DNA from: Nocardia pseudobrasiliensis NBRC 108224
GTDB lineage: Bacteria; Actinomycetota; Actinomycetes; Mycobacteriales; Mycobacteriaceae
Length of the DNA: 40,879 nucleotides
NCBI RefSeq assembly: GCF_001613105.1
Contig: NZ_BDBS01000072.1
Coordinates: forward strand, 1-40,879
Reading direction: 5' to 3'
Positions within the stretch are counted from its first letter, which is position 1. Each line of letters begins with the position of its first letter. The notes beneath the pieces were generated by a model that saw only the letters and a list, made by a program, of their open reading frames with translations, was not told the DNA's origin and did not search any database. This document shows positions 33,430 through 40,879 of this stretch, in pieces. The position numbers were made by a program, and so were the translations under genes.

Positions 33430-36400
33430 CTAGCGAGCCACCGGCCGGACCTCGACCGCGATATCGGTGAGCTGATAGATGCGCAGTCCGGGTTTCCAGA
33501 CATTGGCATCGGCGATGATCAGCAGTCGATCCGGTTCGCGCCGGATCTCCTTCACGCTGACGTCGAAGGGCATTTCTCGATCGCCCTGATCGACCTGCCC
33601 CCGATAGCGCCAGCTCATCGGCACGCCGACGGCCAGTTCGAAGGTCACCGGTCCCATATCCGCAGCGATACCGCTGTCGATCACATACAGCTGCAGGGCC
33701 TGGATGAGCGCCTCGACGCCGAGCGATCCGGGCATCACCGGATCCCGATGGAAATGGCAGGCGAAATACCAGTCGGCGGGATCGATCACCCGGGTGCCGT
33801 ACACGTAGCCCTTACCGAACGGCCCCCCGTCGCGAACCACGGTGGCGTTCTCGATCATTCGCAGATGGCCGTCACCCAGTCGCAGCCCGGTGCCCGGTTG
33901 CGGCTGGAACCAGCGATCGTCGGATCGAACGGCTACGGCGTGCGCACCCGGCGGATTCGGATGTTCCGCCAGCCAGGGCGGCTGATATTTGCCGGCGTCG
34001 AGCCCGACCTGACGGCTGAGCGCGTCGGCGCTGAAGAATCCGAACAGCGATTCGCCCTCGTAGAACAGCTCGCCGTCGGCGAACAGCCGATAGGAGAATT
34101 TCTCCAGCACCGCGCCGGGCACGCTCTGATGCATCTGCAGGATGGATTCCTGCCGAATCGTCTTGCCGCGCAGATCCATCGGCCGCAATACGGTCGCCAC
34201 GCCGTCCAGATTGCGGACGTAGACATCCGGCTCGTTCTCGAGACACAGCGGCCCGCCGAGTTGCACACCCAGCAGAATCGCCGACTGCAGCGACGTTTCC
34301 ATCAGGACGCAGTGCGGCATACTCGCCGATCCGTTGTCCTTGAAGTACCAGTCCTCCGGCGCCGCGTCGAATTCGGTGACCAGCTCGATGCCCCGGCCGA
34401 ATTCGCCCCGCGTGGCGGGCAGGCGTTGAATGCGATCGACGAACTGGAAGATTCCGTTGGGCAGTCGCGGCATGACGCGATCGTTGAAGCGGGCGAAATC
34501 CTGTCCGAGTGCGGTGGACGCCTCGCCGCGCGCGGAGTGGGCGAGATGGAATTCGGTGCCGATACTCACCTCGCCCTCGTGATTGCGCCGCCCGAGGAAT
34601 TGCACCGCGCCGTCGGGGGCCGCACCGCTGGCCGTGCCCGGCCGCTCCCGAACCTGGACGGCGAGATCGGTTATCCGCATGATGGGTTCGAAATCGGCGT
34701 AGACGGTGACATCGGCAAAGACGGCCGGGCGGGGCACCAGGGTGATGTCGGTGATCTCGGCCCGGTAGGAGATCGTGCGGATATCCGGGGTCACCTGCCC
34801 GAAGGCGAGGATTCGGCGGGGCAGGTCGTAGGCGGGCTGGAATTCACCGTCCGGGAACACCAGATGCAGGCCCAGATACATCACATAGACCTGCAGCAGT
34901 TGCGCGGCGCCCGCGGCCACCAGCGTCGCGGGCAGCACATCGTCGCCCGGCGCGCCCGTGTGGAAATACCAGCCGTTGCGATCGACGGTCCGCCGCGCGG
35001 TCAATTCGCCGATACCGCGCGGACCGCCGAGCCGGTCGATCATGGTGACGTCGTCGAGCATGCGAATGCCGCCGGGGGCCAGGCGGATCGAGGTATTGCA
35101 GCCGTCGGCCCGCTGATCCCAATTCGGTCCGAATACCGTTCCCAGCTCACCCTTGGTGAGCAGGTCCACGTCCTGGGACAGCAGGCTCACCCGATCGGTG
35201 CGCTCGAGGGGTTTGAACGGCGCGCCCATCGTGACCACGCGCTCGCGCTTGCCACGGACGCCCTTCGCGGATTCGCGTCCGGTCAGCAGTTCGGCGGGGG
35301 TTCCGATGCCCGCGCAGGCCTCGGCCATCTCCATGAGCAGGGTGTCACCGGCATGGCATCGGAAGGTGAAATACACCAGCAGACCGCTGCCGCGCGTCTC
35401 GAATCGGGTTGTCTCGGCACGGAATCGGAGCGTCTGCCCCTCGCGGGGCAGTCGGTCGTGGAAGATCGGATCGGCGGACAGCAGCCGGTAGACCTTCCCG
35501 TCGCCGATATCGAGGCCGAGGTGTCGCAGCAGGGTGAGCACGCACTGGGTGGTCTCGACGACCATGGCGGCGGGGATGACGCCGTCGAGGGTGTACCAGG
35601 CGTGTTCGGGGATGTCGTATTCGGCGGTGATCGAGGCCGGGGCGAAGCGTCCGCGATCACCGCGGATCTCGACGACCCGCGAAATGAACTGGTACAGCGA
35701 GGCATCCGGTCGCACCGCCGGGCCGCCGGGCGTATCCGGCACGGGGGCCGCGCCAACCGGTTGCTCGCTCAGCAGTTGCCGCATCGCCGCGTACGCGGTC
35801 TGGAAGGCCTGATCACTCGCGGCCACGCTGGGCGCGATCGCCGCCACGGCCACCGCCGCGGGCGATCGGCCGAGGCCGCGTTCCGGGCGCGCGGCCGACA
35901 GGGCCGGCGCCGGATCGGAATCGATCGACGGGGCGGATGTGGCGAGGTAGTCGCCGATCGGCACACCGTCGAAGGTGATGATGTCGTGGTATTCCTCGCG
36001 CACGAGAGACCTCCTCCGGCCGCGTACCCGGACCCGGGCGCGCTGGGATGTGTCGGCGGGCCGCGGCCGGCCCAGCAATTGGTTCAGATCGACGCGCACC
36101 CCGTGGCTCACCAATTGTGCGAGGGCGCGGGCGAGCGCCGATCCCTGAGACATTCCGCGCCGATCCATCGACACGGCCAGATGCGGCCGCTCCGCCAGCG
36201 AATCGTCCACCCACCGTGCGCAATTGGCGCTGGGACCGACGTCGACGAAGTAGCGGAACCCGCGGTCGTAGGCGACCCGGGTGAGCCTCGGGAAGTCCAC
36301 CGTGCGGCAGACGACGTCGGCGACATGGCCCGCCAGCCGCTCCCGGTCACCGATATCCACGCGGTCGTAGCTGTAGGCGGTCAGCAGATCGCCCGGGTGT

Positions 36401-38256
36401 TCGGTCGCGATGATCGGGTGGTCGGCCACCCGCGTCAGCGCCTCGGCCTCGACCTCCGAGGGCGGGCAGTGCGCCACCAGGGCGGCGGGTCCCGGGACCG
36501 ATCGGCAGCCAACGCGTTCGGCGACCGCCCGGCACTGCCGCGGACAACCGGCGACGACCACCTCGCGCGGGGTGTTCACATGGGTGATGAACACCCGGTC
36601 GAATTCCGCTACGGCCGCGGCGATTTCGTCCGCGTCGCCGAGCAGTACCTGGACCGTCCACACCTGTTCGTCCGGCATATCCTCCGGCAGCGACCATGCC
36701 TGGCGCACCACCTGTTTGCGCCCGCCGAGGCGTTCGGTGAACAGTCCGGGCGCGGGGCTGATCAGATCGACGATCGCACTGTGATCCCACACCCCGAGTG
36801 CCATGAGCATGCTGCACTCGCCCAGGCTGTAGCCGAAGCCCCCGTCGACCCGGATGCCGAGCAGATCCCGCATCAGCGCGGTGTGCAGGATGCCGAAGGT
36901 GATGCCGGTGCTGAGCAGGCCCGCGACATCGTCCTGCATGGCGGTCTCGTAGTACTTCATGGCCCGGCGGTCCAGTCCGGCGGTCGAGCGCGGGCACACC
37001 AGATGGCGGCGCAGCATCTCGGCCTGTCCGCTGTCGTCGAGCCAGGTCGACGCGACGGGGAACAGGCGCAGCAGATCGCGGCCCGCGCCGGGATAGGTGG
37101 AGAAGGTGCCCGGATAGACCATGGCGACCCGACCGTCCGGCCCGATCGGCCTCGCGGTGCAGAAGCTGCCGGCGGGTGTGAGCCAATCGGCTTGCCGGGC
37201 AATGGCATCCGGCAGATCCCGAATCGCGGCCTGCAATTCGCTACGTAGCCGCGCTTCGCCGGAGGCGACGAGAACGGCCGTGCGGCGGCCCGGGGTCGCC
37301 GCGGCCGCTCGGCGGCACAGTTCGAGCGCGTCGACGCCATCGGCCAACTCGGCCAGGCGATCTCGCGCGGCCTGCGCCAGCTCCGGACCGCCGTCGCCGG
37401 TCAGTACCAGCAGCAGCGGGCCGCCGCCCGCGATCCAATCGATCGGTACGTCCCGACCTTTCGAGGCGGTCGTGGACAGCACCAGATGCACGGCCGTCGA
37501 ACCGTCGTAGGCCGCGACCGCCGCGCGGCGACGGCCGCTCGGCCCCCGCCACACCCACGGCTGCCCGTCCTCGGTGCGGCACAGCGCGGTCGGGATTTCC
37601 TCCGCCGCTCGGATGCTCAGCTCCGGCGGGGTGGCGGGCAGCATGGCCGCGTAGGCGCTGCGCGCGGCCGCCACCACGGTCGCGAGTACGGTGCGCGCGG
37701 GCGCGCCGACCACGGTCGAGAGCGGATGACCCTCTGCCGGATACGCCGCCGCCAGTTCGGCGGTGTCCGTGACGCCGCACAGGCCCAGCCAGCCGACCTC
37801 GGCGGGCCGAATTCCGGCCTGCCGCAGGGCCGTTCGGGCGGCCACACCGACCGCGTCGAAGCCGGTCGCGATGGCCACGGCATCCAGCAGGGCATAGCGC
37901 TGCTCGTCGGCGTGGGTCAGTACCACCGCCGCCGCCTCGCCGGATCCGACCTCGCCGACCAGGACGGCATCGAACCTGTTGCCGGACAATAAAGTCCGGG
38001 CCCGGTCCAGCAGCGAGACCGTCCGATCCGCCCCGGCGGGCACCGCCTCGACCGGACCGATGAGGCCGCGTTCGTCCGCGAACCGCCACGCCGATTCGAT
38101 ATCGACGCCGGCGAACAGGACCGCGACGGCATCGGAGTGGAATCCGGCCGCGTCGGCCAATGCGGCATCGCCGACCGCCGACAGGGTCGCGTCCCCGTCC
38201 GGGGCGGACTGCCGCCACGCGGTCCCGGCGATCCGCACCGAGGACGTCTCAGCCAT
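33430..38256 (-). CDS. Pfa-type synthase subunit: degenerate KS, acyltransferase, two FabA-type dehydratase didomains
   Basis: 1608 residues. Residues 1-300 resemble the C-terminal half of a ketosynthase/chain-length-factor fold (AAVVLTHADEQ, RPAEVGWLGLCG) but have no active-site Cys region. An acyltransferase follows at about 375-720: VYPGTFSTYPGAGRDLL, the Ser nucleophile in GYSLGECS near 476, VVVAGCP and VDVGPSANC. A linker rich in Ala/Pro leads to four hotdog units from about 850, with marker segments near 883, 1094, 1301 and 1496. The last has the intact CHFHRDPVMPGSLG site; the second has Gly where the His should be. The domain set resembles a mix of PfaB (KS-like plus AT) and PfaC (tandem DH). 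ATG at 38256 overlaps the upstream gene by eight bases. Confidence 0.88.
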   Translation of the reverse strand: MAETSSVRIAGTAWRQSAPDGDATLSAVGDAALADAAGFHSDAVAVLFAGVDIESAWRFADERGLIGPVEAVPAGADRTVSLLDRARTLLSGNRFDAVLVGEVGSGEAAAVVLTHADEQRYALLDAVAIATGFDAVGVAARTALRQAGIRPAEVGWLGLCGVTDTAELAAAYPAEGHPLSTVVGAPARTVLATVVAAARSAYAAMLPATPPELSIRAAEEIPTALCRTEDGQPWVWRGPSGRRRAAVAAYDGSTAVHLVLSTTASKGRDVPIDWIAGGGPLLLVLTGDGGPELAQAARDRLAELADGVDALELCRRAAAATPGRRTAVLVASGEARLRSELQAAIRDLPDAIARQADWLTPAGSFCTARPIGPDGRVAMVYPGTFSTYPGAGRDLLRLFPVASTWLDDSGQAEMLRRHLVCPRSTAGLDRRAMKYYETAMQDDVAGLLSTGITFGILHTALMRDLLGIRVDGGFGYSLGECSMLMALGVWDHSAIVDLISPAPGLFTERLGGRKQVVRQAWSLPEDMPDEQVWTVQVLLGDADEIAAAVAEFDRVFITHVNTPREVVVAGCPRQCRAVAERVGCRSVPGPAALVAHCPPSEVEAEALTRVADHPIIATEHPGDLLTAYSYDRVDIGDRERLAGHVADVVCRTVDFPRLTRVAYDRGFRYFVDVGPSANCARWVDDSLAERPHLAVSMDRRGMSQGSALARALAQLVSHGVRVDLNQLLGRPRPADTSQRARVRVRGRRRSLVREEYHDIITFDGVPIGDYLATSAPSIDSDPAPALSAARPERGLGRSPAAVAVAAIAPSVAASDQAFQTAYAAMRQLLSEQPVGAAPVPDTPGGPAVRPDASLYQFISRVVEIRGDRGRFAPASITAEYDIPEHAWYTLDGVIPAAMVVETTQCVLTLLRHLGLDIGDGKVYRLLSADPIFHDRLPREGQTLRFRAETTRFETRGSGLLVYFTFRCHAGDTLLMEMAEACAGIGTPAELLTGRESAKGVRGKRERVVTMGAPFKPLERTDRVSLLSQDVDLLTKGELGTVFGPNWDQRADGCNTSIRLAPGGIRMLDDVTMIDRLGGPRGIGELTARRTVDRNGWYFHTGAPGDDVLPATLVAAGAAQLLQVYVMYLGLHLVFPDGEFQPAYDLPRRILAFGQVTPDIRTISYRAEITDITLVPRPAVFADVTVYADFEPIMRITDLAVQVRERPGTASGAAPDGAVQFLGRRNHEGEVSIGTEFHLAHSARGEASTALGQDFARFNDRVMPRLPNGIFQFVDRIQRLPATRGEFGRGIELVTEFDAAPEDWYFKDNGSASMPHCVLMETSLQSAILLGVQLGGPLCLENEPDVYVRNLDGVATVLRPMDLRGKTIRQESILQMHQSVPGAVLEKFSYRLFADGELFYEGESLFGFFSADALSRQVGLDAGKYQPPWLAEHPNPPGAHAVAVRSDDRWFQPQPGTGLRLGDGHLRMIENATVVRDGGPFGKGYVYGTRVIDPADWYFACHFHRDPVMPGSLGVEALIQALQLYVIDSGIAADMGPVTFELAVGVPMSWRYRGQVDQGDREMPFDVSVKEIRREPDRLLIIADANVWKPGLRIYQLTDIAVEVRPVAR

Positions 38257-40570
38257 CGCCCTGCCTCGTCTCGGCGTTCTTGAACTTCTCGACAAGCGCT
38301 GCGCTGGTGATCAATTCGATATTGCGGAACCGCAGCAGCACCCGGCCGCTCGGATCGCACGCCTCGACCGTGCAGCGCACCAGCGGCAGGGCGACCTCGG
38401 GCCGGTGCACCACGAGATACATCTGCTCTGCATCGGGCAGCGGCCCGAGCAGTTCGGTCGTGACGCAGCCGGTCGGCAGCGCGGGCACGCCGACGGTCAG
38501 ATACGACCGCAGCGCCGTACCGTGGGCCACCACATCGGCGGTCAGCGGCCGATACCGATCGGTGCCGCAGTAGCCGCCGCCCCAATCCGGTACGGGCAGC
38601 CGGGCCGAGAGGATCAGCCGCTCGCCGTCGGCGAGGACGGCCTGCAAACCCCGCATCGATGGCCCGTGGAACAGGGTCCCGTCCTCATAGCACGTCACCG
38701 GGACGCCGCCGGTCAGCGGCGGGAGGTCGGTGTAGTGGTCGACGGTGAACGAATCCGGTTCCGGGAGAACCGAACTGACGGTCGCGCGATACCGCGGCCG
38801 CTTGGTCTCGTCGGTGACCAGTACCGACACCTCGGTCGGTCCGACATCGCGGATGGTGAAGTACAACCGCGGCGCGGGCGAATCGAAGACGAGTCCCTTG
38901 AGCACCTTGAGATCTCGCGCCGAGCGGATGTCCATACCCGGATGGGTCTGCCCGACCACATCGAATATGGCGCCCAGGGCGACCGTCGCGGGCAGCACCG
39001 GATAGCCGTCGACCTTGTGATCGCCCAGCGCCCGACTCTCCGCGATCGGCCGCATATCCCGACTGATCCGGATCTCCCGGCCGGGTACCACGGCATCGGG
39101 CAGTTCCAGTGGCGCGGGCGGCCACGGCCCGATCTGACACATCACGTCCCGGGAGCGCGGCGCGGTCAGCTGTTCGGCGAACAGGACACCGCCCTCCTCC
39201 AGCGTGATCGGGGTGATACCGCGCATGAGCAGGAACTTCTGCAGCTCGGGCCGGAGCATGCCACCGGCCAGTGCACTCCAGTTGATCGAGGTCACCGCGA
39301 CCGCTGGATGCCGCGACTTCAGCGCACAGGCCAGATGATTGAGCGCGTCGTTGGCCACCGAATAGGAAGCCTGACCGCGATTGCCGAAGGTCGCCGCCAC
39401 CGAACCGAACATGACCGCGAAGCGCAGCCGGTCGGCGTCGATCGCGCCGAGCACCGCGGACCAGCCGTGGATCTTCGTGGTCAGCACCTTCGTGATCGCC
39501 TCGGTCGTCAGGCCGTCGATCAGCTGATCGGCCAATACCGCTGCCCCGTGCACGATTCCGGTGATCCGATCCCGATACGGGGCCAGTGCCGCGCGGACGG
39601 CGTCGGCATCACTCACATCCACCGCGAGATATTCCACCGCGCTGCCGTGTGCGCCGATCTGTGCCAGGGTCGCCCGGATCTCGCGCTGCGCGAGCAGCTT
39701 TCCGGAGATATCGCGCAGTTCCAGCGGCGTGGTGGATTGTCCGGTCGACTTGCGGTGCGCGGCCACCGCTTTCATCAACTCGGCATCCGGAACCCCTGCG
39801 GCCCACTCCGGTTCGTCGGCGAGTTCGGTGCGGCCCAGCAGCAGCAGGCCGCTGTGGAAGCGGGCCGCGACCGCGACCGCGCAGGCCGCGGTGACGCCAC
39901 GGCCGCCGCCGGTGAACACCAGCAGATCCCCGGGTCCGGGTTCGGCGACCTCGGGGGCGTCGATGATCGGACCCGGATGATCCTCGATGAACTCGAGCGT
40001 GCGACGCAGCCCACCGGCGGCACAGCCGACCTGCGTGAGTTCGGTGCGTGGATCGTAGAGTTCGCCCATCAGCTGGGCCACGCGATCATCCACGTCCTGC
40101 TCGCTCGACACGTCGACGCCGCGGCAGAACAGCGCCGGCGCTTCGATTCCGAGGGTCTTCACCAGGGCGAAAACGCCGCCGAGGATTGCCCTTTCGTCGG
40201 CCGCGACCTCGGTCAGACCGAACGCGCCGTCGAACTGGGTGACCGCCAGGAACGCGGCCCGGCCGTCGGGCGCGGCCTGTTCCAGGACGGGCCTGGTGCG
40301 CTGCGCCAGCAGCATGACCTCGGTCAGGGCCGCGACCGCGGCGACGTCGTCGGCCGGATTCGTCGGTGCGAACCAGACGACCAGATCGAGCGGATCGCTC
40401 GATTCGCCGTCGCGGATCTGCCAGCCCGCCGCGCGCAGGGCCGCGGCGAAACCTTCCGACAGCTCGCCCGCGCACCCCGTGATCAGGGCGCACGGCCGAT
40501 CGCGGAACCCACCCTCTAGGCGATCGGGAACCGGCAGTTCGCCGAGGTGTGCGAACGACCGCCCGATCAG
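38249..40570 (-). CDS. Ketoreductase-dehydratase segment of PfaA-like synthase, in -1 frame to the ACP
   Basis: The first ATG in this frame is at 40315 (688 residues), but my translation shows conserved coding sequence continuing upstream to about 40572 with no ATG, GTG or TTG. It includes GELPVPDRLEGGF and ALITGCAGELSEGFAAAL, the linker and pseudo-Rossmann start of a PfaA ketoreductase. The KR proper has FTGGGRGVTAACA and the catalytic Ser/Tyr/Asn in FGSVAATFGNRGQASYSVAN. A PKS-type dehydratase follows with HKVDGYPVLP (HxxxGxxxxP) near the middle. In known PfaA proteins ACP, KR and DH are one chain, so this is probably the continuation of the ACP gene by -1 frameshifting, or a frame-broken gene. 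The given start is the CTG at 40570, used only as the frame limit. Confidence 0.8.
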   Translation of the reverse strand: MIGRSFAHLGELPVPDRLEGGFRDRPCALITGCAGELSEGFAAALRAAGWQIRDGESSDPLDLVVWFAPTNPADDVAAVAALTEVMLLAQRTRPVLEQAAPDGRAAFLAVTQFDGAFGLTEVAADERAILGGVFALVKTLGIEAPALFCRGVDVSSEQDVDDRVAQLMGELYDPRTELTQVGCAAGGLRRTLEFIEDHPGPIIDAPEVAEPGPGDLLVFTGGGRGVTAACAVAVAARFHSGLLLLGRTELADEPEWAAGVPDAELMKAVAAHRKSTGQSTTPLELRDISGKLLAQREIRATLAQIGAHGSAVEYLAVDVSDADAVRAALAPYRDRITGIVHGAAVLADQLIDGLTTEAITKVLTTKIHGWSAVLGAIDADRLRFAVMFGSVAATFGNRGQASYSVANDALNHLACALKSRHPAVAVTSINWSALAGGMLRPELQKFLLMRGITPITLEEGGVLFAEQLTAPRSRDVMCQIGPWPPAPLELPDAVVPGREIRISRDMRPIAESRALGDHKVDGYPVLPATVALGAIFDVVGQTHPGMDIRSARDLKVLKGLVFDSPAPRLYFTIRDVGPTEVSVLVTDETKRPRYRATVSSVLPEPDSFTVDHYTDLPPLTGGVPVTCYEDGTLFHGPSMRGLQAVLADGERLILSARLPVPDWGGGYCGTDRYRPLTADVVAHGTALRSYLTVGVPALPTGCVTTELLGPLPDAEQMYLVVHRPEVALPLVRCTVEACDPSGRVLLRFRNIELITSAALVEKFKNAETRQGDG

Positions 40571-40579
40571 GCTTTTGGG
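40522..40579 (-). promoter_or_regulatory. Candidate programmed -1 frameshift signal: slippery heptamer plus hairpin
   Basis: In the leftward message C CCA AAA (40579-40573) fits the X XXY YYZ slippery rule in the ACP frame. A -1 slip leads into AGC CTG ATC, exactly the KR frame, and bypasses the TGA at 40569-40567. Four bases later a hairpin begins: GATCGGG (40568-40562) pairs perfectly with 40528-40522. Inside it, after a 3-base bulge, 40561-40551 pairs with 40542-40532 with one mismatch and one G-T pair, around an 8-base loop. Confidence 0.5.
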
Positions 40580-40879
40580 GCCGCGTCCGCCACGGTCGCG
40601 CCGGCGCTCGCGCCGCCGCCGTATCGGGCCAGGAAGTCGGTGATCTCGCCGAGCGTGCGGATCTCACCGATCTCCTCCATCGGCACCTCGCCCACGGCCG
40701 GGTACTGATCGCGCATCGCGCCCATGATCTCCACCCGCTTGATCGAGTCGACGCCGAGGTCGGCCTCCATCTCCATACCGGGCTCGAGCATGTCGGTGGG
40801 ATAGCCGGTCTTGTCGGCGACGATGTCGAACACCACGCGCCGGGCGGTCTCGGGGTCGATTCCGGCGGCCGGAGCCGCG
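40567..40879 (-). CDS. PfaA-like synthase, acyl carrier protein domain (5' part outside window)
   Basis: The frame is open to the right edge, so the gene begins beyond the window. The visible part holds one ACP domain: IVADKTGYPTDMLEPGMEME, then the phosphopantetheine Ser in DLGVDSIKRVEI, and the closing helix TLGEITDFLARYGG. This is the signature of the repeated ACPs in PUFA synthases. An Ala-rich linker ends in AAPKA at a TGA (40569-40567), without reaching the KR domain expected next. The GTG at 40836 is only an internal codon. KS, AT and further ACP domains are expected upstream. Confidence 0.88.
   Translation of the reverse strand, partial: AAPAAGIDPETARRVVFDIVADKTGYPTDMLEPGMEMEADLGVDSIKRVEIMGAMRDQYPAVGEVPMEEIGEIRTLGEITDFLARYGGGASAGATVADAAPKA

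Noticed and set aside
33748..37248. Long forward-strand open frame of over 1100 codons, with another at 37979-40519
   Set aside because: Both lie antisense to clear Pfa-type synthase domains; high third-position GC keeps the complementary frame open. The protein composition (many His, Gln, Arg) is typical of a shadow.
40086..40667. Third minus-strand frame across the ACP/KR junction
   Set aside because: Arg/Pro-rich shadow; conserved domains are in the other two frames.

Overview
The window is GC-rich DNA (roughly 70 % G+C) with tightly packed, often overlapping genes (ATGA and GTGA junctions) and many GTG starts. A complete KstR2-type steroid C/D-ring degradation regulon with mycobacterial/rhodococcal gene order points to the order Mycobacteriales. 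A Nocardia-like organism is my best guess; the species cannot be read from the sequence. I saw no rRNA, tRNA, CRISPR array, transposase or prophage gene.

Left part (1-20,689). A partial secreted or lipidated protein built of Gly-Ser-Ala repeats runs off the left edge on the minus strand. It is followed by the KstR2 regulon in three divergent blocks. Block one has two SDR genes leftward and echA20-ipdA-ipdB-ipdC rightward. Block two is kstR2-fadA6 plus a molybdopterin oxidoreductase, leftward. Block three has fadE30-ipdF leftward and fadD3-echA-fadE31-fadE32-fadE33 rightward. Three near-identical palindromes (ACCAAGCA..TGCTTG core) lie in front of these blocks. Together the genes activate HIP, the steroid C/D-ring remnant, as its CoA thioester, open both rings and beta-oxidise the product. 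Between ipdC and the kstR2 block sit a hydrolase and a TetR gene that share an operator motif.

Middle part (20,686-26,118). An amino-acid permease, a double-DUF427 protein, a sirtuin, an AraC regulator, and a TetR regulator overlapping an alpha/beta hydrolase. This looks like ordinary accessory content.

Right part (26,090-40,879, all leftward, running off the right edge). This is a PUFA-synthase-like (Pfa-type) secondary lipid synthase operon. In order of transcription: an ACP-containing protein whose 5' part lies outside the window; a KR-DH segment in the -1 frame; a protein with a degenerate KS, an AT and two FabA-type dehydratase didomains; a second free-standing double dehydratase; a PfaD-type enoyl reductase; an MFS exporter; and a CrtI-like FAD oxidoreductase. 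Nearly all junctions overlap, so this is probably one transcript. The ACP and KR-DH reading frames meet at a CCCAAAA heptamer, followed four bases later by a long perfect-to-near-perfect hairpin. That is the layout of a programmed -1 frameshift, although a one-base deletion or assembly error is the simpler alternative. The second dehydratase gene carries two tandem 75-bp palindrome-bearing repeats at its 3' end, which its paralogue lacks.
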